64,000 bases of DNA, from the NCBI RefSeq assembly GCF_003945595.2, contig NW_024103873.1:1488001-1552000 (forward strand), written 5' to 3'. Source of the DNA: Pipra filicauda. Taxonomy: Eukaryota; Chordata; Aves; Passeriformes; Pipridae. Shown piece after piece: positions 25,201-40,200 of this stretch (position 1 is its first letter; each line of letters begins with the position of its first letter). The notes below the pieces were generated by a model. The model was given only the letters and a program-made list of their open reading frames with translations. It ran no database searches and was not told where the DNA came from. Both the position numbers and the translations under genes were made by a program.

Positions 25201-28200
25201 GATGACGATGGCCAGGGAGATCAGCATGGCTGTCCACAGCAGCCCGGACAGGTGGGGCTCCAGGGTGCCTGGGGGGGGAAACAAACCCATTTCAACACCT
25301 CTATAACCAAACTAACCAAGTAAGTGCCATTTATGTCATATTTGGTGGGGCATCCTCCAGCCTCGTGTGCAGCCATCCTTGATTCCAAACTAGCGAGTGG
25401 AACATCTGAGCCCAATGCCTGCAGCAGCTTTTAATTACAAACTTGTTACTCAGTTATTATGTAAATGATACGTATTATAGGATTCCTCATTCTCGTGTTC
25501 ATCACTGGTACACCTGAATGCTGAGAGACCTTTTGCAGACGTGTTCCGCAGAGGCCCTGCCTGGGCAGGTGAGGATGGAGCCGACGCTCCTCCGGGTCTG
25601 GAGCCACAGAAGAGTCTCCTGAAATCCTTTTGGTCAAACCCTCGTACTAGTTTTTGTCATCTCTTGCTATTCCTGGTTCTATTTCGACTGTCCCATGAGA
25701 CTGGCTGCTTACATAACATCGAGCCCGTGTTCTAAAAATACACTTCCCTGAAAGAGCCGTAAAAAATGTTCAGCCAAAAATACCATTTACCCTGGGTTTA
25801 TGCAGAATAAGACACTTCTTTCTTAAAACTGACATAATTTTTGTCTTCAAGCAACCTGTTCCTCAACAGACAGAAAGGCCAGACCCCCCAAATTTCACAG
25901 CACCCTGCAGCCCTTCTGCAAACATGTACTCAGAGAACTTATGTCTTACTGGCAGGATCCTCACTAAGGGCTTTATCCTCCCCCTCCCAAATTCAGGCAG
26001 CTTAGGAAATATTACTCTCATCTGACTACCACGAGCAGCCATTTAATTTTGTTCCAAATCACTGTAGATTAATAAAGACAGCAGAGGATAGATGGAAATT
26101 AAAACTTAATAAGCGTAAAGTTGAGCAGCTGTTTCTGCTGCCTGAAGGGAGCCTGGGATCCCGGAGCAGCGCTGCCACCGGAGCTGTCACACAGCACAAG
26201 GTGCAGAGCCTGGCATGGACTCACCCGAGCGGGAACAGCAACAGCACGGAGAGGGGAGAGAGGAAAACGGGAGGCAGCTCGGTTAGGAATGACTTAGGAA
26301 TTGCCAGGAGGGGCAGATCCTGAAGGATCTCACATACACAGGTGTCTGAGCATCCCAGCTATTACACAGCTTGGGAATATATTTGCTGTCACGAGTTGCA
26401 GCAGTTCCCAGCAGGCCTGAAGAAATGCCTGGAGCTCATGAAGTCCTCAGGTGTTGCCTGAACACCCACCCAGGGCTGGCCTGGAACTCCAGGCTGTCCA
26501 GCAAGGACAATGCCAGGACTTCAGCAGGACCCAGGTCACTTCCAGGACAGAGCAGGGCTCAGGGCACAGGCTCCTCTCTCCTTCCCAGGGGCAGAGAGAG
26601 GCTGGGAACAGGCTGGGAGCAACGTCCTTGCCCTTGGCACCTGAAGCCAAGGGCTGGTCAGTCACCAACTGTCTGCACCCAACCCGACACCAAAGCCTTG
26701 CTGGGAGCACGGGGGGTCATGACACGACCGCAGGCAGGAGGAACGTGCAGCCAGTAGGAAGTTCTCCCTGTCTCTGGAATTCTCACCATTCCAGTACCGA
26801 ATTCCAGGCATCCAGTTTTGTTTCTGCTCCTCAAGTCAGAAGTTTTACAGCTTCTGCTACTGTCAGATGCTCATCAGCTGCTCAGTTCACCGTGTCTGAG
26901 CAACTCAAGACACTGACAACTTCCCCCAAACAGTCTGTTTGGAAGAGTCTTTTTTTTTTTAACCTAAATATAAGATACACATGTATTTATTTTACTTTTT
27001 TTATTCTAACTAGTAGAGGAAGAGATTTTATCATAATGTTGCCTGACAAAGAATTTCAAAAATGTAGGGTAGGGCACTTCCAAAATGCCAATGATCCCCC
27101 CAAGTCTTGCAATTTGTAATCTCAACAAACTCATTTAACCAGCAGCTTTCTCGGCAGCCACAAATAAAGACCTTTTAACTTGTGATCTTCGAAAGCAGAG
27201 AGAGAAAATTCAGTTGCTCTTTGGGCTTGTTGAAACCTTCCAGGCAGAAGGGATCTGGGCACCCCCACTCTGCTGATGGTAGCACAGCCTAGTGGCACTG
27301 ATGGCAGAAGGTAAAACTATTCTCTTCCCCCTCTCAAGAACACAGGACTTTGGTCTAAAAGATCCTTCTGACAGGCTTTATCAGGATGCAAACCCTCTAA
27401 ACACAAGGAAAAAGCTCCCACCTGGACATTCCCCTTACACCAATACACACGATACAGATTCACTACAATATTTGAGTATTTCTCCAGATTTCCCAATTCC
27501 TGATGACACAACTCCAGCCCTCGACCTGCCCTGGGGTGCAGCTGCTGGGAGAGGCTGGATCTAGGGATGAGCAGCTGGATCTCATCAGGATTTACTGTGC
27601 TGGCTCCAAGAGCCACCAGTGTCACACAAACCCCCGGGCTGGATCAGAGGCAACTTCCACAGGACCTGTTGCAGCGGGACTGTGAAATCCCACAGGAGCC
27701 ACACGTGTTATCCCATAACTTGTGTCAGCAATGCTGCAAGCCCTGCTGCTGCCCACTCATGGCAAGGGAGCTCAGAGCAGCAGGTTGGTCCTGAGCCAGG
27801 GGACATGGAGGCTCCTCGTTCCCTATGGGAAACCTCTGCCCTCCATGCTCCTGGGGGTGAGGGAATGCTGGAGTTGGGCTCTTTTTCCATATGCTCCATC
27901 GATTTCTAATGGCACAAGGCAGGTCACTTCACCCCTGTACACCTCCCCTGCCAACACAGGGTAATGTCACCCACCCCCAGCACTCAGAGGCCTCAGAGAA
28001 CCACGAAAACTGTGTGGAAAATGTCATTAATGAAATGCAAGCTCAAGGAAAACAACAAATATAACATTTTGCCTATTTTTAGTTCAATACTTAATTGCAG
28101 AACTTTAAACCAAAGTAGAACATTCAAGTAATTAAAGGTGGATGTTTGTCTTGGATAATTTTTTCCCCTAGGAAAAAGCACGGCTCTGTATTTTCCCTAC

Positions 28201-31200
28201 AAATGCCTCAAGAAAGAGTAACAACAGCACAATTTAAATTGAGGCAATTAAAAAAGCCAATTTCTGTTCCCCTATTCCCACTGAAGCAAACAGTGAGGCA
28301 CAGAGTTTGGCTCATTGTACCTTCTTTGTTCACGTATTTTTGTATGTTAAATACTGGTACCTCCTCGAATTCCTTTGAAGGGATAGAAAAATGCCACGAG
28401 CAGGTTCATGAGGACAGCCAGGTTAAAGGAAATGCTGCTCCAGAAGGACATGTTCCGAGCACACCAGTACAGGAAAGGCTGAGCTGCAAAAGAGAAAAAC
28501 AATTCTTTTAAATGGAGGGTTAAAAAAAAAAAGTCTATATAGAAAATTATCTCCACCAAAACTTCAGTTTCTTTTCAGTTTGCCCGAAAGCACAGCATCA
28601 ATAGTAATAAACTTCAGAACAAGCCATGAATATTACTTGATTATTCTTCATCTTGGGGGGAACTTCAAGTTTCCTAGATGGTGTTTTAAGGCAAAGGATT
28701 CATGGTTTAGCAGTGGCCAGAGAACAAGTTCAGAAATTGCAGAGACCAAGGACTTCAGGCTTCCCCTAATAATATACTTTGTACTCAGTCACCCCAAGAA
28801 CAATTAGGAGGAGGAAAATGAAGGGTGAGGTTCAGCCCCATCCCTCTGTGTTCTGCTGCTGCCAGCAGCTCACCTGCACGAGACATTGCCCTCCTAAAAA
28901 TGTATTTTTTGCTGGTAACAGCCCAGAATAGCCCCAGAATGATCACAGGCTGGAGCTCTCTGACCCTCCCTCTGCCCGGGGGCAAAGGACCCAGCACACC
29001 TGCAGAGAGCTCCATGTACAGTCCAACAGCTGCACACTGAAATTCTTCATGTTACACAGACATACTTTTCAAAAAAAACTCCTGATTTGAATAATCCCTG
29101 CACAACCAAGAGGCAGAAAGCAAAAAGATTCTTTGTCTGAAGTGGTCGTGGACTGTAAGTTGACAAGGAAGGCAAGAAGCTGCCTTGCAGTAATTCCCTC
29201 TGCATCCAGGCAAAATCCCCCTGATTACTGCACAGCAAATTGTGTCCTCCTGAAATCTAGAGCAGTGGAAAAAATCTATTAAAAATGCTCTCAAAGAAGA
29301 GATAGAACTGTTTTCCCTCCTTGGAAGGAGGCAGAGTGTTTAGGTATCAGAGAGCAAAGAAAAAGCTCAAAGCAGAATTCAGAAACAAGCTGAAATAAAA
29401 ATCTAACAGAATATATGGATGATGCTGAAGTTGCCAATTTGTTTAGGATGGCATATATTCCCCTATTTCTTGCAGACCTCTTAGGTGATTTTAGGCAGCA
29501 CTCCCACATGTGCCCTAGGAGGAGATTCCAGACCAGTCTGTGCTCTTAGACTAAAACCTGGAGTTGAGCTGATGCACAGGAGGAGAACAGCAGTGGTATC
29601 AGATGGCAGGAGCTGACTGGAGCAGGAAGTTACTGCCTTATCTCACAATTTAGAGGGTCACTGCTGGCAAATTCTGACCACTCACCACTGCCCACTGAGG
29701 CTGAGCCTCAGCTGCAACATTTGGCCCTCAGTAAAACAAGAAATGAGCTTTTAAAAAGAAAAAAAAACCCAAAGCAAATGAGTTAGAAAGTTTATGGGGG
29801 ACGTGGTGGCAGTGCATGAATTAAAATATCATTAAAAAGGATTTCCTAGCTGCCAATGGGAATCTCAGAGGGAAATCAGTGCTTGAAAATGCTTGCTTTC
29901 AGATATTTTATCATCACAGGGCTGGGAGTGACTTATTAGCCTGTCAGTCAATTCCTTGCCCAAAGAAAGAACCAGTTCTACTTCACTGTCACTGGGAAAT
30001 GCATGTTTAACCTGTTCTTAAACAGCTCCATTGCTGGAGATGCCAAAGTCCATAGAATCATTAAGGCTGGAAAAGACCTTTAAGATCATCGACTCCAACT
30101 TTGCTGCATCACCCATCCTCCCCCCTCCCTGGAACACGTGGGAATTCAGCACAGGGAAGGAGAATGGGCCACTGTTCCCTTCAGCTGCGTCCTCTCCCTT
30201 TCTCCCTGCCACATTCTCATTTAAGCAAAGCCTCCACAGATTTGTTCCTTCCCACTGGATCTTAAAAAAGACGACCTGTGCTCCTTCCTCCTGCTCTCCC
30301 CTGGATCCCCTCCAGAGGGTCCATATTGCTCCAGCATTCATTGCCTACATCACAGCATCTTGCCATCATGCAGAGGAGTAGCTCTTACAAACAATTATCG
30401 AGGTTGGTGCCACACTGGGAACCATCTGTTACCCAGCCAACGTTTCCGACCCCCAAACCCCGACCCCAGAGTTCCGCTGGCACCGCTCCCCGCGACCACG
30501 ACACCGACCCACCTCGCAGCTTCTTCTGCCAGTTCATCTCGTTGAAGAGGTCCTCTGATTTTAGGAAGAAGTCATTGATCTTGCTGCCCTGCTCGTCCCT
30601 CTCTGTGGTGTAGTAAATCCGCAGCTTGGACTCCTTGGTGAGGAACTCGCAGATGCTGGGCACGGGGAAGACGATCTGCTCCATGGTACGGTCCGACCTG
30701 ACAATCTGAACAGCAGCCCCATGAGTCCTGCCTTGCTCTTAAGTACTTGTATTTCTTGAGTTTCTGCCTTTTTTTCTCCCCTTTGAAACATGCAGAAACT
30801 TGGACAAATTTCTGTACAACAGCAGCCCGACAGAGGTTTCAGTTAATTTACCTTTCAAAGCAGGCCTACATTTAGCCCCAAGGCTAATTTCTATGCCATG
30901 GTCTAATCCCAGTATACTGGTCTGAGCTGGGATTTCCAAGGGGCCCAGTGGATCCTGCACCAAAGCTGGGATGGATTTCAGAGCAATGTGGTTGCCCAGT
31001 TCAATAATATTGGTAAATTTTAGCCACAAGGAAGTATGAGGAATAACAGTTATATCTGCATTGTTTACTAGAGAGTTTTGTGAAGTCATATAACCACAGA
31101 ATGGTTTGAGTTGGATGGACCTTAAAGCCCATCCAGTGCCACCCCCTGCCATGGGCAGGGACACCTTCCACTAGCCCAGGTTGCTCCAAGCCCTGTCCAA

Positions 31201-34200
31201 CCTGGCCTTGGACACTTCCAGGGATGGGGCAGGCACAGCTTCTCTGGGAAATCTCCCTGTTCATGAGAATTTTACTTTTACAAAGCTCTTAGATGGTACA
31301 TGAGGCCAAATTGCCATCAGAATCCAGAAAGAGTGGCAAAAGCTCTGACAAACTTCATGGATTCAGCAACAGCACCGGCCAAATTGTAACAGAAGTGAAG
31401 CCACACTTGTGCTGCCAAGAGAGCTCTGCTCAGCTCCATCCCAGAGCCCACACACGACAGCTCAGGAACAGCTCCCCCCGCCGCTGCCAGAACACCGAGG
31501 GAAGAACTAAATGCAGGGATATTCTGTGTCAGGGATGGCAGTCCACACACAGGTACCAGTGCAGCCACACTGTCACGTGTGATGTCCAAGGGTTAACTGC
31601 ACTGCTTCTCTCCCCAGGGGCTCATCCCACTCCCGGCAGGCTCCGGGTTCCCCGTACCTCGATCTGTGCCGTGTGCTTGGCGTAGAACTCCAGAGCCTCA
31701 TCCCCCTCGATCTGACCTCCCGGCTTCAGCATGTTCTGCAGCTCTTTGTTGTGACGAGCCAACTAAAATAAAGGAATGCACAGGGAGTGGGAGACACCAG
31801 ATGTCTCTCTGTGATATTAAATTTCTGATTTTTGGCATAAAAAAAGAAATAGTACACAGTCAGCTGCTAGGAAAGGGCAAAGTTGACAGAAGGCTTGTTC
31901 TGTTCCAACCAGACACCCTGCAGCTCTATTTTGGGAGCAAGTCAGAATGATTCAAATATGTATTTTTTTAATACCAGTGTTGTATTCCTCTTTTCCCCAC
32001 CCTCTCCTACCCTTTGCCTGGCTTGGGAATCTTTCTGAACGTTCACATTCGGTCTATCCTTCTCCACCCACCCTAACCCAAAGGGGTGCTCATCACCCAA
32101 AGATCCAGGCAGGGACAAAGAGAAAATCTGCATCAACTGAACAGCAGATGCACAGAGAAGTGCTCCAAAAATGCTGCTGGATGCTCCAAATCCATCCTGT
32201 AGCACAGTGATGGGCTGTCTGCTCAGATGCCACAGGAACAAGAAGTCTCTAATGCAGTAAGAGATGCAGCATCAATGTATTAAGTAGATTTAGATATGTT
32301 TTTCTCCCCTTTGGTTTTTTACCTTTCAGACACACATTTTCTCAACACAAAGGCCCTGCTTGGCTCCAGCAGAGTGTGGCAAGGACTAAGATTTCTGCTC
32401 ACACTTTAATTGATCAGTGAGGAGAATTTCTTTGGGAGTATAAAGTAACCTTTGATACAGCTCAAAAATAATACATTGCTGCTCAGTGCTGCCAAGAATG
32501 GAGTCACACGTCTTCAAAACTCAGTCCAGAGCCTGCCTGCTCCCCATTATAAAAGAAAATTTCCCAAATTTTCTTGTATTACAGAATTTTTGTTTCTGAT
32601 TAAGGATTGGGATTTGCTCTGATAAGAAGGGAACGTGCAGTGAGTTTGTCCCAGAGATGAGCCATAAAAACAGTTCCAGGGAAAAGCAGACTCTGGCTAT
32701 TCCCAGTTTGTGACTCATGGTGCTACAAAACCTGCAGGTGAAACTCTACCTGATGAGCCAAGATATAAATGTTGTGTCCCACGTTCCTTGGAGATGCTGC
32801 AACATCTTCCCCATTCTCTCCATCCTCAAATTCCACTTCTCCCTGCAGATAAGCCTTCTTGATCACTTCCACCTAGAAAAGGACACAGAGGCCACTGAAG
32901 AGGAGGCTCAGGCAAAGGGTGGAAGAGGGTCAAGGGGAGCAGAGCATGGACATGTCTCTTAACATCCAGGATAAACAGGCCTGACCTCAGCTTCAGCCCA
33001 GCTCACTGACACAAGAAACTAAGCTTTTGGTTCCCCCTCTTCTGGGCCACCCTCTCCTCGAGCTCTGTCACCTCCTGACCTCTGGCCACAGCTCCGAGCT
33101 CTGACACATCAGCAGTGCTCCAGCTGTACTTGGCACCTCCTGGTTGTGTTTGCACCAGGTAATACATTACCCAGCCCCAAACCCTGCCACGGTCTACTGG
33201 ACAGCTCTAAGGCACAAGAAATTTTCATTTCTCTGTCCCCTGTGCAAATAACTTCCACGTGTGGATACCTGCTCTAGTGGAAGGTGTCCCTGCCCATGGC
33301 AGGGGGTGGAACAAGGTGAGCTTTAAAGTCCTTTCCAACCCAAACCATTCTGTGATGATTCTATGATTCCAAAGTGTCAGATGATGCTCCTTCCCTGCCT
33401 TACACAGGATGCTGAATCTCTCCTCCACAGCACTTGCCTAATCACTTGTGATACCTGGGAACTGGGCTGAGCCATTCCCTGTGGATACTGTGCTCGTGCA
33501 ACCAGTCCCTTGAAAGGCTTTCCAGTTGCCAGTGAGCTCCTGCAGCATCTCTGGGGTGGACACGGCCATCCCAGCGTCCCCAGTGCTGGAGCACCTGGCT
33601 TGAATGGAGTCAGGAGCTTGGGAGTGACCCAGGGACTCACCAGCTCCTTGGGCCTCATGTTGTAGAGGATCCTCTCGGCGTTCTCGCTGTCGTGCCTGCT
33701 CTCCATGATGGCCAAGAGCAGCTTCGAAGCATTGTTCTGAGGGAAAGACAACAATCACTGCCAGGAGCCAAAAAATGAGGGTACCCAGCTGGAGTGCCAC
33801 CACGCCCAGTGCCAAGAAGGGCTTCAGAACCTGGGTGCTACCTGGGTGAGTCACAGGAAAGTATAATTGTCCCAGCCAGCCACCACAAGGCTCCTACAGC
33901 CTCACCTTGCCAACCTCCCTCTCCTCTAATTATTGCCCTATGCAACTTAATAGGATTTTTTACCAGTTTATTTCCAAAATCCTACTTATCGAGAGACACC
34001 AAATTAACCCAAGACAAGGTTTAAGATTTCTAAAATGCTGCTGTTTCAAGCTCGTGTTACTTTGTTTTGTTTTAAGGATGCTGCAGCATCACCACAAGCT
34101 CTGAGCTCCCAAGTGGTGCAGCACAGCTTTGCTGAAGATGCTGCTGATTAAATCAAGGGCCAGGCAGGGCTGAAGTCACAGACATGCTGTGCTGCTTTTA

Positions 34201-37200
34201 ACTGAGCTCACTCTGCAGCCTCCTCACGCCAAGAAAACACAGGGAGGAAATGGGAAACTACCACAAGGCACCAGACTACTTTAATACGAACAATTAAGAT
34301 TAAAATCCATCATGCCTGACAATAAAACCCAATAAAAGTATTTAATTTTGAAGTATAATGCTAATTGAGTCTAAAAGCATTTTTTATTTACAATAATAAA
34401 AACCCCACATTACCCATAATAATGGTGTGAGTCGGCAACGGAAAACAAGGAGACACTGCAGTGTAAGGCAGGGCAATAAGTCAGAAAGGAAATATTTCTC
34501 AAGCATAGGCTGAAGCAAGAGTGCTCTGGGACTGCTGTTGCTAGAAGGGAACCTGTTCCTCTATTTTGAAACCAGCACCAGGGCTAATTATTTCAGCATT
34601 AATATGAACAGCCCTAAAGAACTGTTGATGATTTAACATCAACTGATTAAACAACAACAATAAAGTATTAGCAAACTAGTTGTAACACGAGAAATTTCAC
34701 TTCCACTGTGCATGCAGAAGCTCAGCAACAACAGAAAAGTTTTCATCAGCTTTAAATTTTTAACAGAAAATTATTTTAGGATTCCTCAGCATATCCAGAC
34801 TGCCTGCATTCCCCACGTGAGAACTGGTGGCTCCATGTCATCATTTAAAAGATGAAATACCTGTGACAAACAATCTTTGGGCACTGCCTCCAGCTCTTTG
34901 AAGTACATAGTTTTTTGGCACTTAGGAATATTGGGATATAATAAACACCCACATAATTCCAACAATAAAATTATGTTTCATCTTACTGTGAATGTGAATT
35001 GCACAAAACATTCACTTGCCTTCAGTTCCAACACGAGGTCCATCCTCTTCTTTCCCAGAGGGTTGATGTCATTGAGAATTAAAGCTGTGATGATGTCAAT
35101 GCCATTGGACTCGTGAGTAGCAATGCAGTTCTGGCCAAAGAAAATTCATCAGACTTCACTAATTGTCTACACCACAAACACAGCCCGGGCTGGTGACCCC
35201 GCCAGAACAGCAGAGTCCCCTCTGTCATCACCTCCAGATGGATAAACTGGACAGAAAGCTCCAGGCAGTGGAACAACAAAAGATTAAGGTATTTTCTTTC
35301 AAGCTTTTCCTCTCCTCAGCCATGGTCCTGCTGGAACCCCTCGACCTCAGGAAGCCCCACAGCTGATAAACGAGGCATTTCCATCCCAGAGTGCCAGGCT
35401 GGATGCGCAGCTACGGAAGAATCTGTTTTACTGAGATTAGGGAGAGCTTGCTTTATTTGAGGTGTGCCAATCAACACCTACTTCAGCCCTGTCTACCCAA
35501 AGAATGGGATTTTCCGGAACCTTCTGCTTACCCTTGAACCCTGCTTGTGGAATGATCTGGAACTAAAATGTTCCAACAACAGCAGCTTGCTGGCCTCAAA
35601 ATCCAGAGCCCTGCTCTGTCATCGAGCTCCACACCTACATCTAAAGGGTTTTAGTCCACCTGGTTGATATAAAGGACACTCTCATGACCCGGTATTCACA
35701 CCCTCACGTGTTCTCTCACAGACATGTGATTTCATCTGACCATTGTCACCTCCACTGTGTCTAGCTTTGTTCTAAACTCCTTTGGAGCACTCAAAGAAAA
35801 GGCATTTCTAAGGACTGATATACTCAAAGACTTTTTGAAAAGTCATATCCAGTCTTTATGGACAATACTGTGGTTCAAATAGCATGGAAATGGAGAAAAC
35901 AAGCAGAAAGTGGCACAGGTTGCCCAGAGAAGCTGTGGCTGCCCCAGCCCTGGGAGTGTCTAAGGCCAGGGTGGGGTGTGGAGCAACCTGGGATAGTGGA
36001 AAGTGTCTCTGCCCATGGCAGAGTTTGGAACCAGATGGTCTTTAAAGTCCCTTCAACCCAAAGAATTCTGTGAGATTCTATGAAATACAAAAATTCCCCA
36101 CTTTCCTTGTCTGTCAAATCTAATAAAACAGCTTAAATCCCAGCAAAGCAGAAATATCTCTACTGCTTTGAGAGGTTTGACTCCTCAGAGGAGGCCCTGA
36201 GAAAGGGAAGTTGATTATGATGGGTTTATAAAGAAAAAAAAAAATCCCCCAACCTGTAGGGCAAGTCAAGTGGGCAGCATTACAAGATAACACCAGTCTG
36301 GCAGACAGAGCCAAGCCCAGCAGAGCTGGGGCTCAGGGGGGAAGGGGGATGCTTTTCCCAGCTCTGGATGTGTTACCTGGTTCTCATGGCAGGGCCCCTG
36401 GCAGTACTCAGTCAAACTCTCCAGGGTCTGGTTGATGAGGGCCACGTTCTTCTCATTGATGTACAGCCCCAGCAGCCCAAGCCCCCCAGTTGTGCTCCCA
36501 CAGATACAGTCCAGGAACTGCAGTGTCTCACACACCAGGTTGTAGTTTGTCTTGTTGTTCTGGCAGCGTAGGAAGTTCTGTGGGGAGAGTGACAAAGCCA
36601 TAAGGGAAGGGGAAAAAAGGCATCCAAACTGCTGTTTGGTTGATAGTGTTTATTAAGTTCATCATCCCTAACTGCACTGCATGGTGGATTGCTCTAGGTT
36701 CACTGTACAAGCAGTTTAAGCCTATTCCAGGGCTTATTTTCAATGTGCTGCTCTCTTGAGCAGCTTTTTGGCTTCCCATTGTACAGAAGCCAAGCAGCAA
36801 TAAACTGAGTGCATCCAATAAACAGTGCATCCATTAGAGGCTGAAACCCAACACGGAGCAGGCCCTTCACTGCGGATCACAAAGCTCTCCTGAGCCTGGA
36901 AGGTTCCCTCTGCCTGCTCCATTTCACTGCTAACCATCACTCAAGGCCCTCTCCTCCCCAGACCTCTTTCCAGGGGGGGAGCAGAAATCCCTGGCTGTGG
37001 CCTCACAGCAGCTCCACCTGTTCAAAAGGCACCTGACTGCACACCTTGAAGGAAGGAGCCTTGAAACACCATCCTCTCCACTGCATTTCTTCCCACATAA
37101 TTACTGTAATTCCTGCTTGAAGCTGCTGATTAGGAGCAGCTCCTCTAATGAAATGCCAGATGTATCGGTGTGGATTTAACAGGTTTCTGCCCTCCTGTAT

Positions 37201-40200
37201 TCCAAATGAAAAAACCCAACCAAATCCAACCAAAACCAAAGGACACTTAATGAACACCAGTTTCCCAGTGACTTGGACGTTGTCATTGCATTGCCAGCAG
37301 TGCTGCAAAGATGGACAGCCACTACCACTTTCTTTTCCTTGATGTTTCAGCAGGAAAACTCTTATTCTAGCAGGTAATTCTCTTAATTCTAGCAGGTAGC
37401 AACACTTCCAAGGTGAAAAACCCCTCAGAGGAACAAGAGACGTGGACTATGGAACCAGCAGGGTCTTTTCTGCCAGCCCAGAGAAGCCCTGGTCCCTGCC
37501 TGCCTCTGGTGTCTGCATCAGACTAGTCAGTCTTTTAAGGCAAACAGAGGGAGAAACTGCAGATTCAATGGAAGGCAAAGCTAAAAAAGGAAAATGCTGT
37601 CTATGAATGCAGACTAAAGGTGACAGTGATTCAGCACATTTCAGCTGATTGCTCATTTAATATCCTGACTTCTGATTAACTTATCAGAATGTAGAAAGGT
37701 TGATGCTACAGAAATCAGAGCTTGTGTCTTCCCTCCAGGAAAAAAATAAAAGATAATACTGAAAGTGATGAAATAAAATGTTCCCTGGCTGCAGCACAGC
37801 ATTTGCTCTGCTTACAGCTGGGTTTGTACCTTAGCTGCTTGATCCACGGTCAGTAAACACAAAGGAGGGAGGAGGAATGAGGCACAAGAACAGTAGGACA
37901 CTGTTAGATGGGCTAAAACAAGGAGAAAGAAAAAACTAGAAAACAAGACCCTGCTGCACTGTGAGAAACTGCCCCAGGGAGTGTCTGCTGCTGTCCCAGC
38001 CAGTACAGAGAGAGCTCTTCATTTTCTGTCCTCCAGAGCATCTCACAGGCTACAGAGTGGGAACACAGAGTACTGAATGGGCCATCCCACTGCTTTCCAT
38101 GGGAATGATCCTGAGGGATGGACCATCTGAAAGACCCTGCACTCAGAATGAGGAGCCACAGAGATGCAGGTTCGGCTGGAACGTGTGGAAAATATGCATC
38201 AACTCATTCCTCCCAGTCCTTGCATTCATCTGAAGAAGGTATTGCAGCTCCTCCAGCCCCATGGAGAGAGCTGAAGGGAACAGCACCCTGTCTGGAGCTG
38301 TGTGTGGGAAGGGAAGCAGTGAGGGACACAGCAGGCACAGCACTGCAGCTGCTGGAGCAGATCCCTCCTCCTCCAAACACAGCAGCTCTCACGACCTGCC
38401 TTCCCCTGGGTTTGCACAGCAGCTCCTCACAGCTGCCAACAGCCTGGAAAGGCTTGGGGTGCCCGGCCCACACTGGCACCAGGCAGGTGATCCCAATTCA
38501 CTGCCCATTCCAATGTAACCTGGCCAATTCTGGGAGAAGCACAGCTTCCAGAAGAGTCTTTCCTTATTCCTTCAGGCAAGGAATCCTTTAGTATTATTGT
38601 AAGGAGCTCAGCTACATACAGTAGCTGCAGACATCAAGAGTTTGGAGGATCAGACATCCTGCTTCTCCTTTGGGGCTGAAGGAGAAGGACAAGCCTCAAA
38701 GCAGTTAGAAGATTAGACTGGAAAAATTGTTCCACCTTTCCTTTAAAACAAAATAAAAAATCCTTTTTTCTCCCCAAGCTGACTACAACTACCTGCTGCT
38801 TGGGAAAGCTGATTGTTCAGGAGGGGGGAGAGCTCAGGCCAAGTTTCTGCACTGGCTTGACTTCAGCTCTACTCCTATAGCTGTGGGGCCTCGCCAAGGG
38901 CAGCACAGATCCCGTACATGTGGTTTGGAGCTGTGCCACAGGAACTGCTGCCTCTGACATCCCAATGGCACCAAAACCTCTGACAACACACACATCAAAC
39001 AGCTTTTCTTCTTCAAAATGAGAGACACGCTGCTGTGTGTAACCTGGGCACTGACAAATGCTCCCGAGCAGCAGGCTGGGAGCACAGGGACGTCTCCCGG
39101 CTGGGATCCCACGTGCTCCAGCAGGGCATTCCCGAACAGAGGAAGCGACTTGGCAGGGCTGCAGAGCTCTCACACAGGGTCCCCACTGCTGCCGTGTGGG
39201 GAACAATGTGCAATCAAGGCAATTATTCCTCTTTATGAGGGCATTTAGCACATTGCACGGCGCCTCATCAGCTCCTCGGTTCCAGCCCAGCAGCAGTGGC
39301 TGCGCTGAACAAAAATCATCTTAATTGCAGCCCCTCTGTGGGCAGAAATCTGCTCTCATGTGGAGGCACGTGCTGGGGTACAGGGCCTGGGCTCGCTGCT
39401 TAAAATTGTGCAAACACACCCCAGGGCATCACAGCTGAGGCTGCCAGGACCTTTGGAGACTGCCTATTCCAATGCCACTCATGGGGCAGCTGGAGCAGAG
39501 CCTGGCCCTGTCCTCTCCACATCCCATGTCAGGTATTTGTACACACAGTGAGACATCCCAAGTTCTCTTCCTCTCTAGCAGAAGCCCTGGTACAGGGTGC
39601 CCAGAAAAGCTGTGGCTGCCCCATCCCTGAAGGGTTGGCTCAAGGCCAGGTTGGATGGGGCTTGGAGCAACCTGGGCTAGTGGAAGGTGTCCCTGGCCGT
39701 CAGATGCTCCAGTCCCTTGGTCATCTCTGAGCCTCCCTGCTGGACTCAGGAGTGCAGGACCGAACCCAGCATTCCACATGGAGTCTGGGGCATCCAGCTT
39801 GTTTAGATGCATGTCCAGCTTGTTTAGATGTTTCCTATCCCAATTCTCCTACACCAAGGGGGATTCTTCCTTGCTCCACACCTCACCACTGGTCTTGGGC
39901 ACGTAGGGTTGCTGAAGGTCAGCCTTACCCATAAATAGCAGGATGTAGGTGGCACTGAGCACCCTGACCTTCTCCCTGTCCTTCGTCACCAGGGTCTCTG
40001 CCCATTTCCAGCAGATCCATGCTCTCCCCCTGCTCTGAACACAACCTAGAAACCCTTCTCATTGCCCTTCGTGTCCCTCAGCAGATTAAACTCCAGCTGA
40101 GGCTTTCCTGACATCATCCCCATGTGTCCAACTCTAGACATGTGAACAGACCCATGAAAACCCAGGAGAACCTGTTCACTGGAAAGAAGCATATACTCAA

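Noticed and set aside
26451..27119. 222-codon plus-strand open frame in intron k-l
   Set aside because: No recognisable domain, low-complexity composition, no splice or start context; most likely chance.
39360..40140. Possible LTR or endogenous retrovirus
   Set aside because: The apparent coding traces match CR1 reverse-transcriptase flank better, and there are no LTR pairs, primer-binding site or gag/env-like frames.
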